Positions 33,244 to 41,117 of a DNA stretch of 64,000 bases are shown in pieces; within the stretch, counting starts at the first letter, position 1; each line of letters opens with the position of its first letter. The translations under genes were made by a program, and so were the position numbers. Source of the stretch: Streptomyces venezuelae (GTDB lineage Bacteria > Actinomycetota > Actinomycetes > Streptomycetales > Streptomycetaceae); contig NZ_CP029190.1 of the NCBI RefSeq assembly GCF_008642295.1, positions 3,277,001 to 3,341,000 on the forward strand. The letters are read 5' to 3'. The notes under the pieces are model-generated. The model made no database searches. It saw only the letters and a list, made by a program, of their open reading frames with translations, and was not told the DNA's origin.

Positions 33244-34125
33244 ATGCCTGACCAGTCGAGCAAGGCCCACACGACGGACGGAACGACGGCCGGAACGGCA
33301 GACGGGGCGACGGACGGGGCGACGGACGGGGCGGGGGCGGTCACTGCCGCTCCCGCCGTCCGCATATCGGGCCTGTGGAAGCGGTTCGGGGAGCAGATCG
33401 CCGTCTCGGGGATCGATCTGGAGCTGCCCGCGGGCAAGTTCATCGGCCTCGTCGGGCCCAACGGCGCGGGCAAGACGACAACGCTGTCGATGGTGACCGG
33501 ACTGCTGCGCCCCGACCAGGGGCGGGTCGAGGTCGCCGGGCACAACGTCTGGCGGGACCCGGCACAGGTGAAGGCCCGGATCGGGGTACTGCCGGAGGGC
33601 CTGCGGCTGTTCGAGCGGCTGTCCGGCCGGGAACTGCTCGGCTATATGGGCCGGTTGCGCGGGCTGCCGGGCGAGGAGACGGACAAGAGGGCCACCCAGC
33701 TGCTGGACGTACTCGGTCTGGCGGGCGCCCAGCACAAGCTGGTGGTCGACTACTCCACCGGTATGCGGAAGAAGATCGGGCTGGCCGCCGCCCTGCTGCA
33801 CAACCCCGAAGTGCTCTTCCTGGACGAGCCGTTCGAGGGCGTGGACCCGGTGTCCGCGCAGACCATCCGGGGCGTGCTCGAGCGCTACACCGCCTCCGGT
33901 GCCACGGTCGTCTTCTCCTCCCATGTGATGGAGCTCGTCGAGTCCCTGTGCGACTGGGTGGCCGTGATGGCGGACGGCCGGATCCGTGCCGCCGGCCCAC
34001 TGGCCGAGGTACGGGGGGACGCCGCCTCCCTCCAGGACGCCTTCCTGGAACTGGTGGGCGCACAGGGGCGGGCCGCCGGCGATTCGCTGGACTGGCTCGG
34101 TGGCGGGACGGCGGCGGCCCGATGA
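33244..34125 (+). CDS. ABC transporter ATP-binding protein
   Basis: A 293-residue ABC ATPase. A low-complexity Ala/Thr/Gly/Asp head (about residues 11-35, GTTAGTADGATDGATDGAG) precedes the domain. Walker A is GPNGAGKTT (residues 71-79), the signature is YSTGMRKKIGLAAAL, and Walker B is EVLFLDEPFEG. It should energise the permease encoded next, with which it overlaps by 4 bp (ATGA). A clear Shine-Dalgarno is not seen before ATG 33244. Confidence 0.92.
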   Translation: MPDQSSKAHTTDGTTAGTADGATDGATDGAGAVTAAPAVRISGLWKRFGEQIAVSGIDLELPAGKFIGLVGPNGAGKTTTLSMVTGLLRPDQGRVEVAGHNVWRDPAQVKARIGVLPEGLRLFERLSGRELLGYMGRLRGLPGEETDKRATQLLDVLGLAGAQHKLVVDYSTGMRKKIGLAAALLHNPEVLFLDEPFEGVDPVSAQTIRGVLERYTASGATVVFSSHVMELVESLCDWVAVMADGRIRAAGPLAEVRGDAASLQDAFLELVGAQGRAAGDSLDWLGGGTAAAR

Positions 34126-35738
34126 GCAGCATGTCCGCGGGCGTTCCCGCCGTGGCGCTCACCCCGGTCTTCGTCCGGCTGAAGCTCTCCCTCCTCCGCA
34201 ACGGCCTCAAGGGGTCGGCCAAGCGCAAGGCCGCCTTCATCGGCTCCCTGGCCTCCGTCCTGGTGCTCGCCGCGCTGACGGTTCCGCTGCTGGCCCTGCT
34301 CCGCGGCAACGCGCACGCCGGCACGGTCGTCGTCCTGCTGTCCGGGATCCTCGGGCTCGGCTGGGCGGTGATGCCGCTGCTGTTCTCCGCCGGGGACGAG
34401 ACCCTCGACCCGAGCCGCCTGGTGATGCTGCCGCTGCGGCCCCGCCCGCTGGTGCGGGCCCTGCTGGCCTCCTCCATGGTCGGCATCGGCCCGCTGTTCA
34501 CCCTGTGCCTGGCGATCGGCTCGGTGATCGCGGTGGCGCACGGTGCCGCCGGCCTCGCCGCCGGAGTCCTGGCGGTCCCGCTGCTGCTGCTCGGCTGTGT
34601 GGCCCTGGCCCGCACCATGGCCACCGCCAACGTCCGGCTGCTGAGCAGCCGCAAGGGCCGCGATCTCGCCGTGCTCAGTGGTCTGCTGATCGCCATCGGC
34701 GTCCAGTTCCTCAACTTCGGCGTCCAGCGGCTGACCGAGCCCGGCGCGCTCACCTCCCTGCGGCCGGCCGCGGAGGTGGTCGGCTGGCTGCCGCCGGCGA
34801 GCGCGCTCGCCATGGTGGACTCGGCGGGCGCGGGCGCGTACGGCCGGGCCACGGGACAGCTGGCCGTGACCCTGCTGGCGGTCCTCGGCCTGCTGTACGT
34901 CTGGGAGCGCAGCCTGACCCGGCTGATGGTCACCCCGGACGGTTCGACGGTGGCCGCCTCGGCCCCCGCCAAGGAGGGTGCCCGGGGCGGCGGCCTGTGG
35001 GGCCTGCTGCCCGGCGGCCGGGCGGGTGCGGTCATGCAGCGGACCCTCCGCTACGGCTTCCGCGACCCGAAGACCAAGGCCGGCTGGATCAGCGGCCTGG
35101 CCATCGGGGCGATCGTGCCGGTCGTCAACGCCCTCCAGGGCACCGGCTCGGTCTACTTCGCCTGCTTCGGTGCCGGCATGCTCGGCGCCCTGATGTACAA
35201 CCAGTTCGGCCAGGACACCTCGGCCTTCTGGATGGTCGCCCAGACCCTGTCCACCGCCCGCGACGCCTACGCCGAACTCCGGGCCCGCGCCGCGGCACTG
35301 CTCCTGATCACCCTCCCGTACACGGTCCTGATCACCGTGGTCACCGCCTGGCTGGTCGGCAACTGGGCCGCCCTGCCGGACGCCCTCGGGCTGAGTCTCG
35401 GCCTGCTGGGGGCGATGGTGGGGACGGGTGCGCTGTCCTCGGCGTACGCCCCGTACTCCATCCCGCAGGACGGCGCGTTCAAGAGCGTGGTGCCGGGGCA
35501 GGCGGGACTGGCCGTCTCCAGCATCTTCGGCGGGATGTTCGCCTCGGCGCTGCTCTGCGGCCCGCTGATCGGGCTGGTCATCGGCCTCCGCGTGTCCGAC
35601 CACCACGGGCTGCTGTGGACCGTGCTCCCGGCCGGTATCGCCTGGGGCGCGCTGCTCGGCTGGGCGGGCCTCCGCCTGGCGGCCCCCAAGGTGGCGGACA
35701 ACCTCCCCGAGATCCTCCAGGCGGTCAGCAAGGGCTGA
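34122..35738 (+). CDS. ABC transporter permease, multi-pass
   Basis: A 538-residue integral membrane protein with about 12-14 hydrophobic segments (for example LASVLVLAALTVPLLALL and LLGAMVGTGALSSAYA). Length and composition match Streptomyces two-gene ABC-2-like exporters of unknown substrate. Its start overlaps the ATPase stop, so one transcript is certain. The transported substrate is unknown. Confidence 0.88.
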   Translation: MSSMSAGVPAVALTPVFVRLKLSLLRNGLKGSAKRKAAFIGSLASVLVLAALTVPLLALLRGNAHAGTVVVLLSGILGLGWAVMPLLFSAGDETLDPSRLVMLPLRPRPLVRALLASSMVGIGPLFTLCLAIGSVIAVAHGAAGLAAGVLAVPLLLLGCVALARTMATANVRLLSSRKGRDLAVLSGLLIAIGVQFLNFGVQRLTEPGALTSLRPAAEVVGWLPPASALAMVDSAGAGAYGRATGQLAVTLLAVLGLLYVWERSLTRLMVTPDGSTVAASAPAKEGARGGGLWGLLPGGRAGAVMQRTLRYGFRDPKTKAGWISGLAIGAIVPVVNALQGTGSVYFACFGAGMLGALMYNQFGQDTSAFWMVAQTLSTARDAYAELRARAAALLLITLPYTVLITVVTAWLVGNWAALPDALGLSLGLLGAMVGTGALSSAYAPYSIPQDGAFKSVVPGQAGLAVSSIFGGMFASALLCGPLIGLVIGLRVSDHHGLLWTVLPAGIAWGALLGWAGLRLAAPKVADNLPEILQAVSKG

Positions 35739-35752
35739 GCCCCGGATGGTTC

Positions 35753-35929
35753 CTAGGGCCGGTGGGCGAAGGCCCGGCGGTAGTCGGTCGGGGCGGTGCC
35801 GACATGGCGCAGGAAGTGGTGGCGGACGTTGTTCGCCGTGCCGAGGCCGCTCAGTTCACCGACCTTCTCCACCGGGAGGTCGGTGGACTCCAGGAGTTCC
35901 TGGGCCCGGGGCCGGGGCCGCGGCCGGGG
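35753..35929 (-). pseudogene. Remnant of an AraC/GlxA-type regulator (C-terminal end only)
   Basis: About 50 codons on the minus strand read as the last part of an AraC DNA-binding domain: AQELLESTDLPVEKVGELSG, then NNVRHHFLRHVGTAPTDYRR, ending at TAG at 35753. No start codon or upstream portion belongs to it. It begins immediately after, and in the same frame as, the TGA stop of the alpha/beta hydrolase gene (35930-35932). It looks like a gene whose 5' part was replaced by the hydrolase gene or by a deletion. A Pro/Arg stretch at the junction (PRPRPRPR) marks the seam. Confidence 0.72.
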
Positions 35930-36790
35930 TCAGGAGGTGAGCACGCCGTCCAGGAAAGGCTCCAGAGCGGCCCGCCAGGCGTCCGGCTGGTCGTAGTGCA
36001 GGTAGTGGCCGGCGTCGGGGATCTCGGCGTACTGCCCGGCCGGGAGGACGCGGACCATCTCCTGGGCCTCGGCGCGGCCGAGTTCCCCGTCGAGGCCGCG
36101 GACCACCAGGGTGGGGCAGCGGACCTGGGCGAGCTCTTCCCAGTGCGCATCGTGCACCCAGGTCTCGCGGGCGGTCAGCATCTGGCGGCGGGAGAACTGC
36201 GGGCGCCAGCCGTCCTCGGCCTGGCGCATCACCTCGGCGAAGAAGGCCCCGCGGCCGGGGTCGGGGCGCTCCACCCGGGGGTCGTCCTCGCCGAACCAGC
36301 GGCGGGCGGCGTCCTGCGTGGGGAAGGGCAGCGGCCAGCGGCAGAACCAGTCCTCCCATTCGCGCTGCGAGGCGGCGCCGAGGGCCGAGGCCCGCATATC
36401 GCAGATGACCAGGGCCTGGACGAGCTCGGGGCGGCGGGCGGCGAGCTGCCAGGCGGTGAGGGCGCCCATGGAGTGGCCGACGAGGGTGACGGGGGCCAGG
36501 CCGAGCTGCTCGACGGCCGCCTCGGCGTCGGCGACGAAGGCCTCCCGGGTGTACGGGCCGTGGGCGGGGGACTCACTGTCGCCGTGGCCCCGCTGGTCCA
36601 GGGCGATGACCCGGCGGCGGTCGGCGAGCCAGCGGGCCGTGCCGGCCCAGTGGAAGGCGCGGCCCATCAGGCCGTGGAGTAACAAGGCCGCCGGCCGGGG
36701 CTCGGCGGCGGAAGCGGAATCCCCGTCCGGGAACTCCCAGGCAGCCAGGCGGACCCCGTCGGCCCCTGTCACATCGAAGCGCTGTACCAC
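35930..36790 (-). CDS. Alpha/beta hydrolase
   Basis: A 286-residue cytosolic alpha/beta hydrolase. The oxyanion region is LLLHGLMGRAFHW, followed by ALDQRGHGDSES, and the nucleophile elbow is GHSMG. The catalytic His is in DAGHYLHYD; the acid lies in VVRGLDGEL. The substrate cannot be inferred. GTG 36790 is preceded by GGGGGTG. Its TGA is in frame with the AraC remnant, so a readthrough or stop mutation would create a fusion. Confidence 0.9.
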   Translation of the reverse strand: MVQRFDVTGADGVRLAAWEFPDGDSASAAEPRPAALLLHGLMGRAFHWAGTARWLADRRRVIALDQRGHGDSESPAHGPYTREAFVADAEAAVEQLGLAPVTLVGHSMGALTAWQLAARRPELVQALVICDMRASALGAASQREWEDWFCRWPLPFPTQDAARRWFGEDDPRVERPDPGRGAFFAEVMRQAEDGWRPQFSRRQMLTARETWVHDAHWEELAQVRCPTLVVRGLDGELGRAEAQEMVRVLPAGQYAEIPDAGHYLHYDQPDAWRAALEPFLDGVLTS

Positions 36791-37006
36791 CGCAGATGCA
36801 CCCCCTTCGCTTGCCGCCAGACTATCGAACCCCTATTCGAAAATGGCCTTCCCGCCCGCAATACCGCTCTTTCGAGTGACCTTGCTCAAGGATTGGCCGC
36901 CGCTGCCGAGGGGAGATTTCCAGCAGGGAGGCGGGCCGATCGGGGAAGACGGTCCGAGGGGATGACCCTGGGAGCTCGGGGCTCCGGGTCAGCAAAGGGG
37001 AGGACC

Positions 37007-37034
37007 GGTCCCGGCGCCGCAAGGCGCCGGGACC
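37007..37034 (-). terminator. Hairpin terminator of dmdR1
   Basis: A perfect 12-bp stem (37007-37018 with 37023-37034), GGTCCCGGCGCC, closed on the plus strand by a GCAA tetraloop. It lies 25 bp after the dmdR1 stop on the minus strand. The stem is very stable and has no U-run, as usual in Streptomyces. Confidence 0.82.
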
Positions 37035-37058
37035 ATCCCTACCCAGGGACGCCGGGGA

Positions 37059-37751
37059 TCAGCGCTTCGCGACGAAAACGTGCGAGGCGATCTCCGCCTC
37101 CAGCTCGGCGGCCTCGCCGCCACTGCCGACCAGCACACCGCCCGGCGACTCGGTCACGCTCACCACCGCACCGGGCTGCACTCCGGCCCGCCGCAGCGTG
37201 TACATCAGCTGGGCGTCGGTCTGGATCGGCTCGCCGATCCGGCGCACCACCACGGTCTTGCCGTCCGTGCCCGGGTCCAGCTCGGCCAGGCTCACCATGC
37301 CCTCGTCGAGGAACGGGTCCGCCTCGTTCTTCTCGCCGAGCTCCTCCAGACCCGGGATCGGGTTCCCGTACGGCGATTCGGTCGGGTGGCGCAGCAGCTC
37401 CAGCACGCGCCGCTCCACCGCCTCGCTCATCACGTGCTCCCAGCGGCAGGCCTCGGCGTGCACCTGCTCCCACTCCAGGCCGATCACGTCGACGAGCAGG
37501 CACTCGGCGAGCCGGTGCTTGCGCATCACGCGGGTGGCCAGCCGGCGGCCCTCGTCGGTCAGCTCCAGGTGCCGGTCGCTGGCGACCGCCACCAGACCGT
37601 CGCGCTCCATCCGCGCCACCGTCTGGCTGACCGTCGGACCGCTCTGGTCGAGCCGTTCGGCGATACGGGCGCGCATGGGGACAACACCTTCCTCTTCCAG
37701 CTCGAGGATGGTGCGGAGATACATCTCCGTGGTATCGATCAGTCCGGACAT
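37059..37751 (-). CDS. dmdR1: Iron-dependent DtxR-family repressor DmdR1
   Basis: A 230-residue DtxR/IdeR-type regulator. The N-terminal winged helix-turn-helix contains RIAERLDQSGPTVSQTVARM. The metal-binding and dimerisation domain carries the expected Cys/His/Glu ligands (AEACRWEHVMSEAVERRV, then EVERR-type helix and NPIPG), and the C-terminus is an SH3-like domain. With Fe2+ bound it should repress siderophore and iron-uptake genes. Length and sequence fit S. coelicolor DmdR1. GAGGGG is upstream of the ATG, and a strong terminator hairpin follows. It diverges from the SIS-domain gene. A long antisense frame covers it, as described for adm in S. coelicolor. Confidence 0.93.
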   Translation of the reverse strand: MSGLIDTTEMYLRTILELEEEGVVPMRARIAERLDQSGPTVSQTVARMERDGLVAVASDRHLELTDEGRRLATRVMRKHRLAECLLVDVIGLEWEQVHAEACRWEHVMSEAVERRVLELLRHPTESPYGNPIPGLEELGEKNEADPFLDEGMVSLAELDPGTDGKTVVVRRIGEPIQTDAQLMYTLRRAGVQPGAVVSVTESPGGVLVGSGGEAAELEAEIASHVFVAKR

Positions 37752-37856
37752 TCGTGCCCCTCGGATATCGTGCGCTGGCCCTGCCCCCAATTCTGCCGCA
37801 GAGGGCCGACAACCGTCCCGCGTCGTCGGGGTACGAGACGGTTGTCCCGGGATTGA
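37080..37856 (+). CDS. Antisense reading frame over dmdR1 (possible adm counterpart)
   Basis: A 258-codon frame on the strand opposite dmdR1, spanning almost all of it and reaching into the divergent intergenic region. In S. coelicolor an antiparallel overlapping gene, adm, was reported to encode proteins affecting siderophore and antibiotic production. The frame here is rich in His, Arg, Leu and Gln, the usual look of a shadow frame in high-GC DNA, and no ribosome site supports its start. It is listed because of that precedent; the sequence alone does not show that it is translated. Confidence 0.22.
   Translation: MRGDLRLQLGGLAATADQHTARRLGHAHHRTGLHSGPPQRVHQLGVGLDRLADPAHHHGLAVRARVQLGQAHHALVEERVRLVLLAELLQTRDRVPVRRFGRVAQQLQHAPLHRLAHHVLPAAGLGVHLLPLQADHVDEQALGEPVLAHHAGGQPAALVGQLQVPVAGDRHQTVALHPRHRLADRRTALVEPFGDTGAHGDNTFLFQLEDGAEIHLRGIDQSGHSCPSDIVRWPCPQFCRRGPTTVPRRRGTRRLSRD
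37808..37846. promoter_or_regulatory. 10-bp inverted repeat between dmdR1 and the SIS gene
   Basis: Arms GACAACCGTC (37808-37817) and GACGGTTGTC (37837-37846) are perfect complements across 19 bp. It sits in the divergent promoter region and could be an operator or a transcript hairpin for dmdR1 or its neighbour. It does not match the iron-box consensus. Confidence 0.4.
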
Positions 37857-37875
37857 CGCCCGTATTGACACACCC

Positions 37876-37889
37876 TTGGTCCAGACCGC
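37876..37889. promoter_or_regulatory. DasR-responsive element (dre)-like site
   Basis: TTGGTCCAGACCGC closely fits the dre core TGGTCTAGACCA, with GGTC and GACC arms around CA. It is 52 bp before the SIS-domain gene and just downstream of TTGACA (37865-37870), so a GntR-type DasR repressor could block it. DasR controls N-acetylglucosamine genes, which suits a phosphosugar-binding protein. Confidence 0.6.
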
Positions 37890-37940
37890 ACGGTGAGCGG
37901 CGGACACGCACGCCGCACCCACTGGAAGGGCCCTCAGCGC

Positions 37941-38696
37941 ATGAGCGAGAGCAAGCTGGCCGGTCAGTTCTTCGATGCCGCCATCGGGCTGCTGCAGCGA
38001 GTCCGCGACGAGGAGTCCTCGAGCATCTCCCGAGCGGGGGTGGTGATCGCGGACGCCGTCGCGGCGGGCCACAAGCTCTTCGCCTTCGGCGCGGGCCACT
38101 CCTCGCTGCCCGCCCAGGACGTGGTCTACCGGGCCGGCGGGCTGGCCCTGATGAACTTCCTGGCGGTGCCCGGCACCGCCGGGGTCGATGTCATGCCGGC
38201 CACGCTGGGCAGTGCGCTGGAGCGGGTGGACGGGCTGGCCGGGGCGGTGCTGGACAGCAGCCCGGCCGCAGCGGGCGACGTCCTGGTGATCATCTCGCTG
38301 TCCGGCCGCAATGCGCTGCCGGTGGAGATGGCGATGAATGCGCGCGCCCTCGGCCTCAAGGTGATCGGCGTGACCTCGGTGGCGTACGCGACGGAGACCC
38401 GGTCGCGGCACGCGTCCGGCAGCTTCCTGAAGGACCACTGCGACATCGTCCTGGACAGCAAGATCGCGGTCGGTGACGCCGAACTCACCATGGACGGCAT
38501 CGACGCGCCGTTCGCCCCCGCCTCCACGGTGGTCACCAGCGCGATCATGCAGGCGGTGATGGCGGCGGCGGCCGGCGAGCTCGCCGGCCGCGGCATCGAA
38601 CCGCCCCTGCTGCGCTCGGGCAACGTCGACGGCGGCCACGAGTGGAACGGCCGCGTGATGGCGGAGTACGGCGACCGGATCTTCTTCCGTCACTAG
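37941..38696 (+). CDS. SIS-domain phosphosugar-binding protein
   Basis: A 251-residue SIS (sugar isomerase) domain protein. The sugar-phosphate loop is FGAGHSSLPAQDVVYRAGGL, and a second SIS element is VLVIISLSGRNALPVEMA. There is no helix-turn-helix, so it is likely an enzyme such as an amino-sugar phosphate isomerase or etherase-like protein rather than a regulator. The ATG follows GGAAGGG. The dre-like site upstream points to control by DasR and to amino-sugar metabolism (inference from site and fold together). It diverges from dmdR1. Confidence 0.9.
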   Translation: MSESKLAGQFFDAAIGLLQRVRDEESSSISRAGVVIADAVAAGHKLFAFGAGHSSLPAQDVVYRAGGLALMNFLAVPGTAGVDVMPATLGSALERVDGLAGAVLDSSPAAAGDVLVIISLSGRNALPVEMAMNARALGLKVIGVTSVAYATETRSRHASGSFLKDHCDIVLDSKIAVGDAELTMDGIDAPFAPASTVVTSAIMQAVMAAAAGELAGRGIEPPLLRSGNVDGGHEWNGRVMAEYGDRIFFRH

Positions 38697-38707
38697 CAGT
38701 GCTGTTG

Positions 38708-40057
38708 TCAGGTGCCGTGTGCCGGGTTCGCAGGGTTCACCAGGTTCGTCAGGTTCGCCAGATCGAGGTCGGCGGCCAGGCGGGCCGCGATCTCCTCGGC
38801 GTAGGCCGCATCCGCCGCGTCGAAGGCCGGGCGGGACGGCCTGCGCAGTACGGTCAGCACGCCCAGGGTCCGGCCCCGGCTGCGCAGCACCGTGCACAGG
38901 CCGTGCGCCACGTCCTCCGGCCACTGGCGGACCGCCGCCCACCGCTCCGCCGCCTGGCCCCGCGGCGCGCTGGTCCGCACCGGGCCGATCCGGTCCAGCG
39001 CCTGGAGCGCCGGGTGCCCGGGCTCGTACCGGACCGGGATCGCACCGGGGGCCGGCAGCAGCGGGACCGGTCCGGCCGTGCCGGACGGCGCCACCGCCGA
39101 CCGGACGAGCCGCTCCCCCGCCGCCACGTCCACCAGCGCATGGTCCGCGAACCCGGCCAGCGCGAACTCCAGCCGGACCGCCGCCGCCTCCGCCGGGTCC
39201 TCGTACTCGCCGGCCGCCCGCCCCGCCCGGTGCAGCTGGTTCGACCGGAACCGCAGCTGTGCCGCATCCAGCCCGGCCTGCCGGGCCTCCGTGACGTCCT
39301 GGAACAGCCAGCCCACCCCGAGCGGTACCGGCTCCTCCGCGAGCGGTGAGGCCAGCCGCAGGAACCCGCACCGCCAGCACTGCCGCCGCGGCACGGACTC
39401 CCCCGCGGCCCGCAACGTCACCCACAGCTCCACCGGGGCGGGCGGCGGGCCCTCCGCCAGGACGTGCTGCAGGGCGCCCTCCAGTTCCTCCACGCCCTGG
39501 ACCAGCAGCTCCCCGAGCGGCCGGCCCAGCAGCGCGGTCCGGCCGGACCCGAAGGCCCGCGCGGCGTGCGCGTTCACCACGGCCGGGCGCAGGTCCACGT
39601 CGACCAGCACCACGCCCCACGAGGCGTCGTCCATCAGCGCCTCGCTCAGCGCGATGGACCGCTCCAGGTCGATCTGCGCATGGACCTCGGAGAAGGCGCA
39701 GTACACCCCGGCCGGCCTGCCGTCCGCGCCCGGCACTCCGGCCGACTGGGTGCGCACCAGGACCCGGCCGCCGTCCTTGGTCAGCAGGGCGAACTCGTGC
39801 ACCTGCCGGCCCGGCGCGTCCTGCGCGGACATCAGGGTGGTCTCCACATCGGGCGCGTCGGCGGGCCGGACCGCCCAGCCCGCGAACCCGCGCCGGCCGA
39901 CGGCCTCGGCGGCCGACCAGCCCAGGATCCGCTCGGCCTCGCGGTTCCAGTGGGTGATCACCCCGTCGGCGTCGAAGGCGCACAGGGCCGCGTCCATGCC
40001 GTCCAGCAAGGCGGCGAGCAGATCGTCGGTGGTCTCACTACGTCCGGAAGCACTCAC
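38708..40057 (-). CDS. PAS/GAF sensory protein without an output domain
   Basis: A 449-residue cytosolic sensor. PAS 1 (about residues 10-125) begins LLAALLDGMDAALCAFDADG and has WNREAERILGWSAAEAVGRR. PAS 2 (about 135-260) holds DVDLRPAVVNAHAARAFG. A GAF-like region (about 270-430, LRSRGRTLGVLTVLRRPSRP) completes it. No kinase, phosphatase, GGDEF or DNA-binding domain follows, so it may act through another protein. The final residues form an Asn/Leu repeat (LANLTNLVNPANPAHG). GTG 40057 has AGGGGG upstream. It ends 11 bp from the convergent SIS gene. Confidence 0.85.
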   Translation of the reverse strand: MSASGRSETTDDLLAALLDGMDAALCAFDADGVITHWNREAERILGWSAAEAVGRRGFAGWAVRPADAPDVETTLMSAQDAPGRQVHEFALLTKDGGRVLVRTQSAGVPGADGRPAGVYCAFSEVHAQIDLERSIALSEALMDDASWGVVLVDVDLRPAVVNAHAARAFGSGRTALLGRPLGELLVQGVEELEGALQHVLAEGPPPAPVELWVTLRAAGESVPRRQCWRCGFLRLASPLAEEPVPLGVGWLFQDVTEARQAGLDAAQLRFRSNQLHRAGRAAGEYEDPAEAAAVRLEFALAGFADHALVDVAAGERLVRSAVAPSGTAGPVPLLPAPGAIPVRYEPGHPALQALDRIGPVRTSAPRGQAAERWAAVRQWPEDVAHGLCTVLRSRGRTLGVLTVLRRPSRPAFDAADAAYAEEIAARLAADLDLANLTNLVNPANPAHGT

Positions 40058-40168
40058 CTGGCAACCCCCTGCAGGTGTTCGCGTGTGCGGTGCGGCACGT
40101 CAGATCATTCAACTGGAACGTGACGCAGCCCACACTGCATTCCCTCCGATTCCCCGGACGAAATTCCG

Positions 40169-40198
40169 TTGAACCCGGCGCGGGAGGGTGCCTACAGT
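40169..40198 (+). promoter_or_regulatory. Housekeeping-type promoter of the tiny transcription unit
   Basis: TTGAAC (40169-40174) and TACAGT (40193-40198) are 18 bp apart, a good match to the vegetative sigma consensus TTGACA-TAxxxT. The predicted start is near 40205, directly ahead of the perfect Shine-Dalgarno sequence at 40211-40220. Confidence 0.6.
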
Positions 40199-40229
40199 GG
40201 TCGCACACTGAAAGGAGGTGATCCCGGAA

Positions 40230-40268
40230 ATGTATGGATTCCGGACGCGTGAGGTGACTGCGGGCTAG
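40230..40268 (+). CDS. Candidate 12-codon peptide with a perfect Shine-Dalgarno
   Basis: ATG at 40230 to TAG at 40266-40268, encoding MYGFRTREVTAG. AAAGGAGGTGATCC (40211-40224) is the exact complement of the 16S rRNA 3' end, the strongest possible ribosome site, and ends 5 nt before the ATG. A clear promoter lies upstream and folded RNA follows. No gene is transcribed rightward downstream of it for over 1 kb, so it is not a leader for an ordinary operon. It may be a peptide of a dual-function small RNA, or ribosome recruitment may itself be the purpose (inference). Confidence 0.5.
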   Translation: MYGFRTREVTAG

Positions 40269-40283
40269 CGCTCGTCGTCGCAA

Positions 40284-40409
40284 CGCACGCACCCCGTGCG
40301 GTGCCGGCGGAAACCGCCGGTCAATCCCAAGCAGTCACCCGACCCGCAGGCTCGCCGGTACGTCCGGCCGGCTCCTCTTACTGCAGAAGAGGACCCGAGC
40401 CTGCGGGTC
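40284..40409 (+). ncRNA. Strongly folded candidate small RNA
   Basis: Three stem-loops in order: CGCAC/GTGCG (40284-40300), CCGGCGG-AAA-CCGCCGG (40304-40320, 7-bp stem), and a perfect 14-bp stem GACCCGCAGGCTCG (40341-40354) with its complement (40396-40409). The 41-nt loop of the last contains two inner hairpins, CCGG/CCGG (40355-40367) and TCCTCTT/AAGAGGA (40373-40393), giving a three-way junction. It follows the 12-codon ORF on the plus strand. Read from the minus strand, the last stem could also terminate pdxH. Nothing recognisable was seen from 40058 to 40168 or from 40410 to 40463. Confidence 0.5.
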
Positions 40410-40463
40410 GTCTGCGTGTCCCGGCCTCACGGCCTCACGGCCTCCGGCCTCGGGCCTCCGCCG

Positions 40464-41117
40464 TCACGGGCAGAGCCGCTCCAGCCGCCAGCCCGCCTCT
40501 TCGCGGACGTAGTGCAGCCGGTCGTGCAGCCGGTTCGCGTGGCCCTGCCAGAACTCGACCTCCTCCGGCACCACCCGGAACCCGCCCCACTCCGGCGGGA
40601 CCGGCACCTGCTCGCCCTCCGGATAGCGGTCGGCCAGTTCCGCGTACCGGCGGTCCAGCTCGTCCCGGGAGGCCACCACGCGGGACTGGTCGCTGGCCCA
40701 GGCCCCCAGCTGCGAGCCGTGCGGGCGGGACCGGAAGTAGGCCGCGGTCTCGTCCCGGCCGATCCGGGTGACCGAGCCGGTCACCACCACCTGGCGGGAG
40801 ATGGGGTGCCAGGGGAAGAGCAGCCCGGCGAACGGGTTCCCGGCGATCTCCCGCGCCTTGCGGGAGCCGTAATTGGTGAAGAACACGAAGCCGCGGACGT
40901 CGAACTGCTTCAGGAGCACCGTCCGGGAGCTGGGCCGGCCGTCGGCGGACGCGGTCGAGACGATCATCGCGTTCGGTTCGAAAACGTGCGCATTCACGGC
41001 ATCCTGGAACCAGCGGGCGAACTGTTCCATGGGATCGGCGGCGAGGCTGTCCTCGGTCACGATCTCCGATCGGTACTGCTTGCGCATGGTGGCGGGGTCA
41101 AGGTCGTGGTCGGTCAC
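40464..41117 (-). CDS. pdxH: Pyridoxamine/pyridoxine 5'-phosphate oxidase
   Basis: A 217-residue PdxH. FMN and substrate motifs are present: [20 protein letters not shown], then [20 protein letters not shown] and RQVVVTGSV. The C-terminal dimerisation signature includes [16 protein letters not shown], with the conserved Arg-x-His (RLHDR). It makes pyridoxal 5'-phosphate from the pyridoxamine or pyridoxine form using FMN and O2. GTG 41117 is chosen over the upstream ATG because AGGATGG precedes it and homologues begin at this point. It diverges from the citrate synthase gene. Confidence 0.95.
   Translation of the reverse strand: MTDHDLDPATMRKQYRSEIVTEDSLAADPMEQFARWFQDAVNAHVFEPNAMIVSTASADGRPSSRTVLLKQFDVRGFVFFTNYGSRKAREIAGNPFAGLLFPWHPISRQVVVTGSVTRIGRDETAAYFRSRPHGSQLGAWASDQSRVVASRDELDRRYAELADRYPEGEQVPVPPEWGGFRVVPEEVEFWQGHANRLHDRLHYVREEAGWRLERLCP

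Noticed and set aside
36880..36891. CCTTG-CT-CAAGG short repeat as an operator
   Set aside because: The arms are only 5 bp and it is not clearly linked to a promoter, so chance is a sufficient explanation.
40211..40224. AAAGGAGGTGATCC as an rRNA fragment
   Set aside because: It is the complement of the 16S 3' end, hence a Shine-Dalgarno sequence. No rRNA sequence flanks it.
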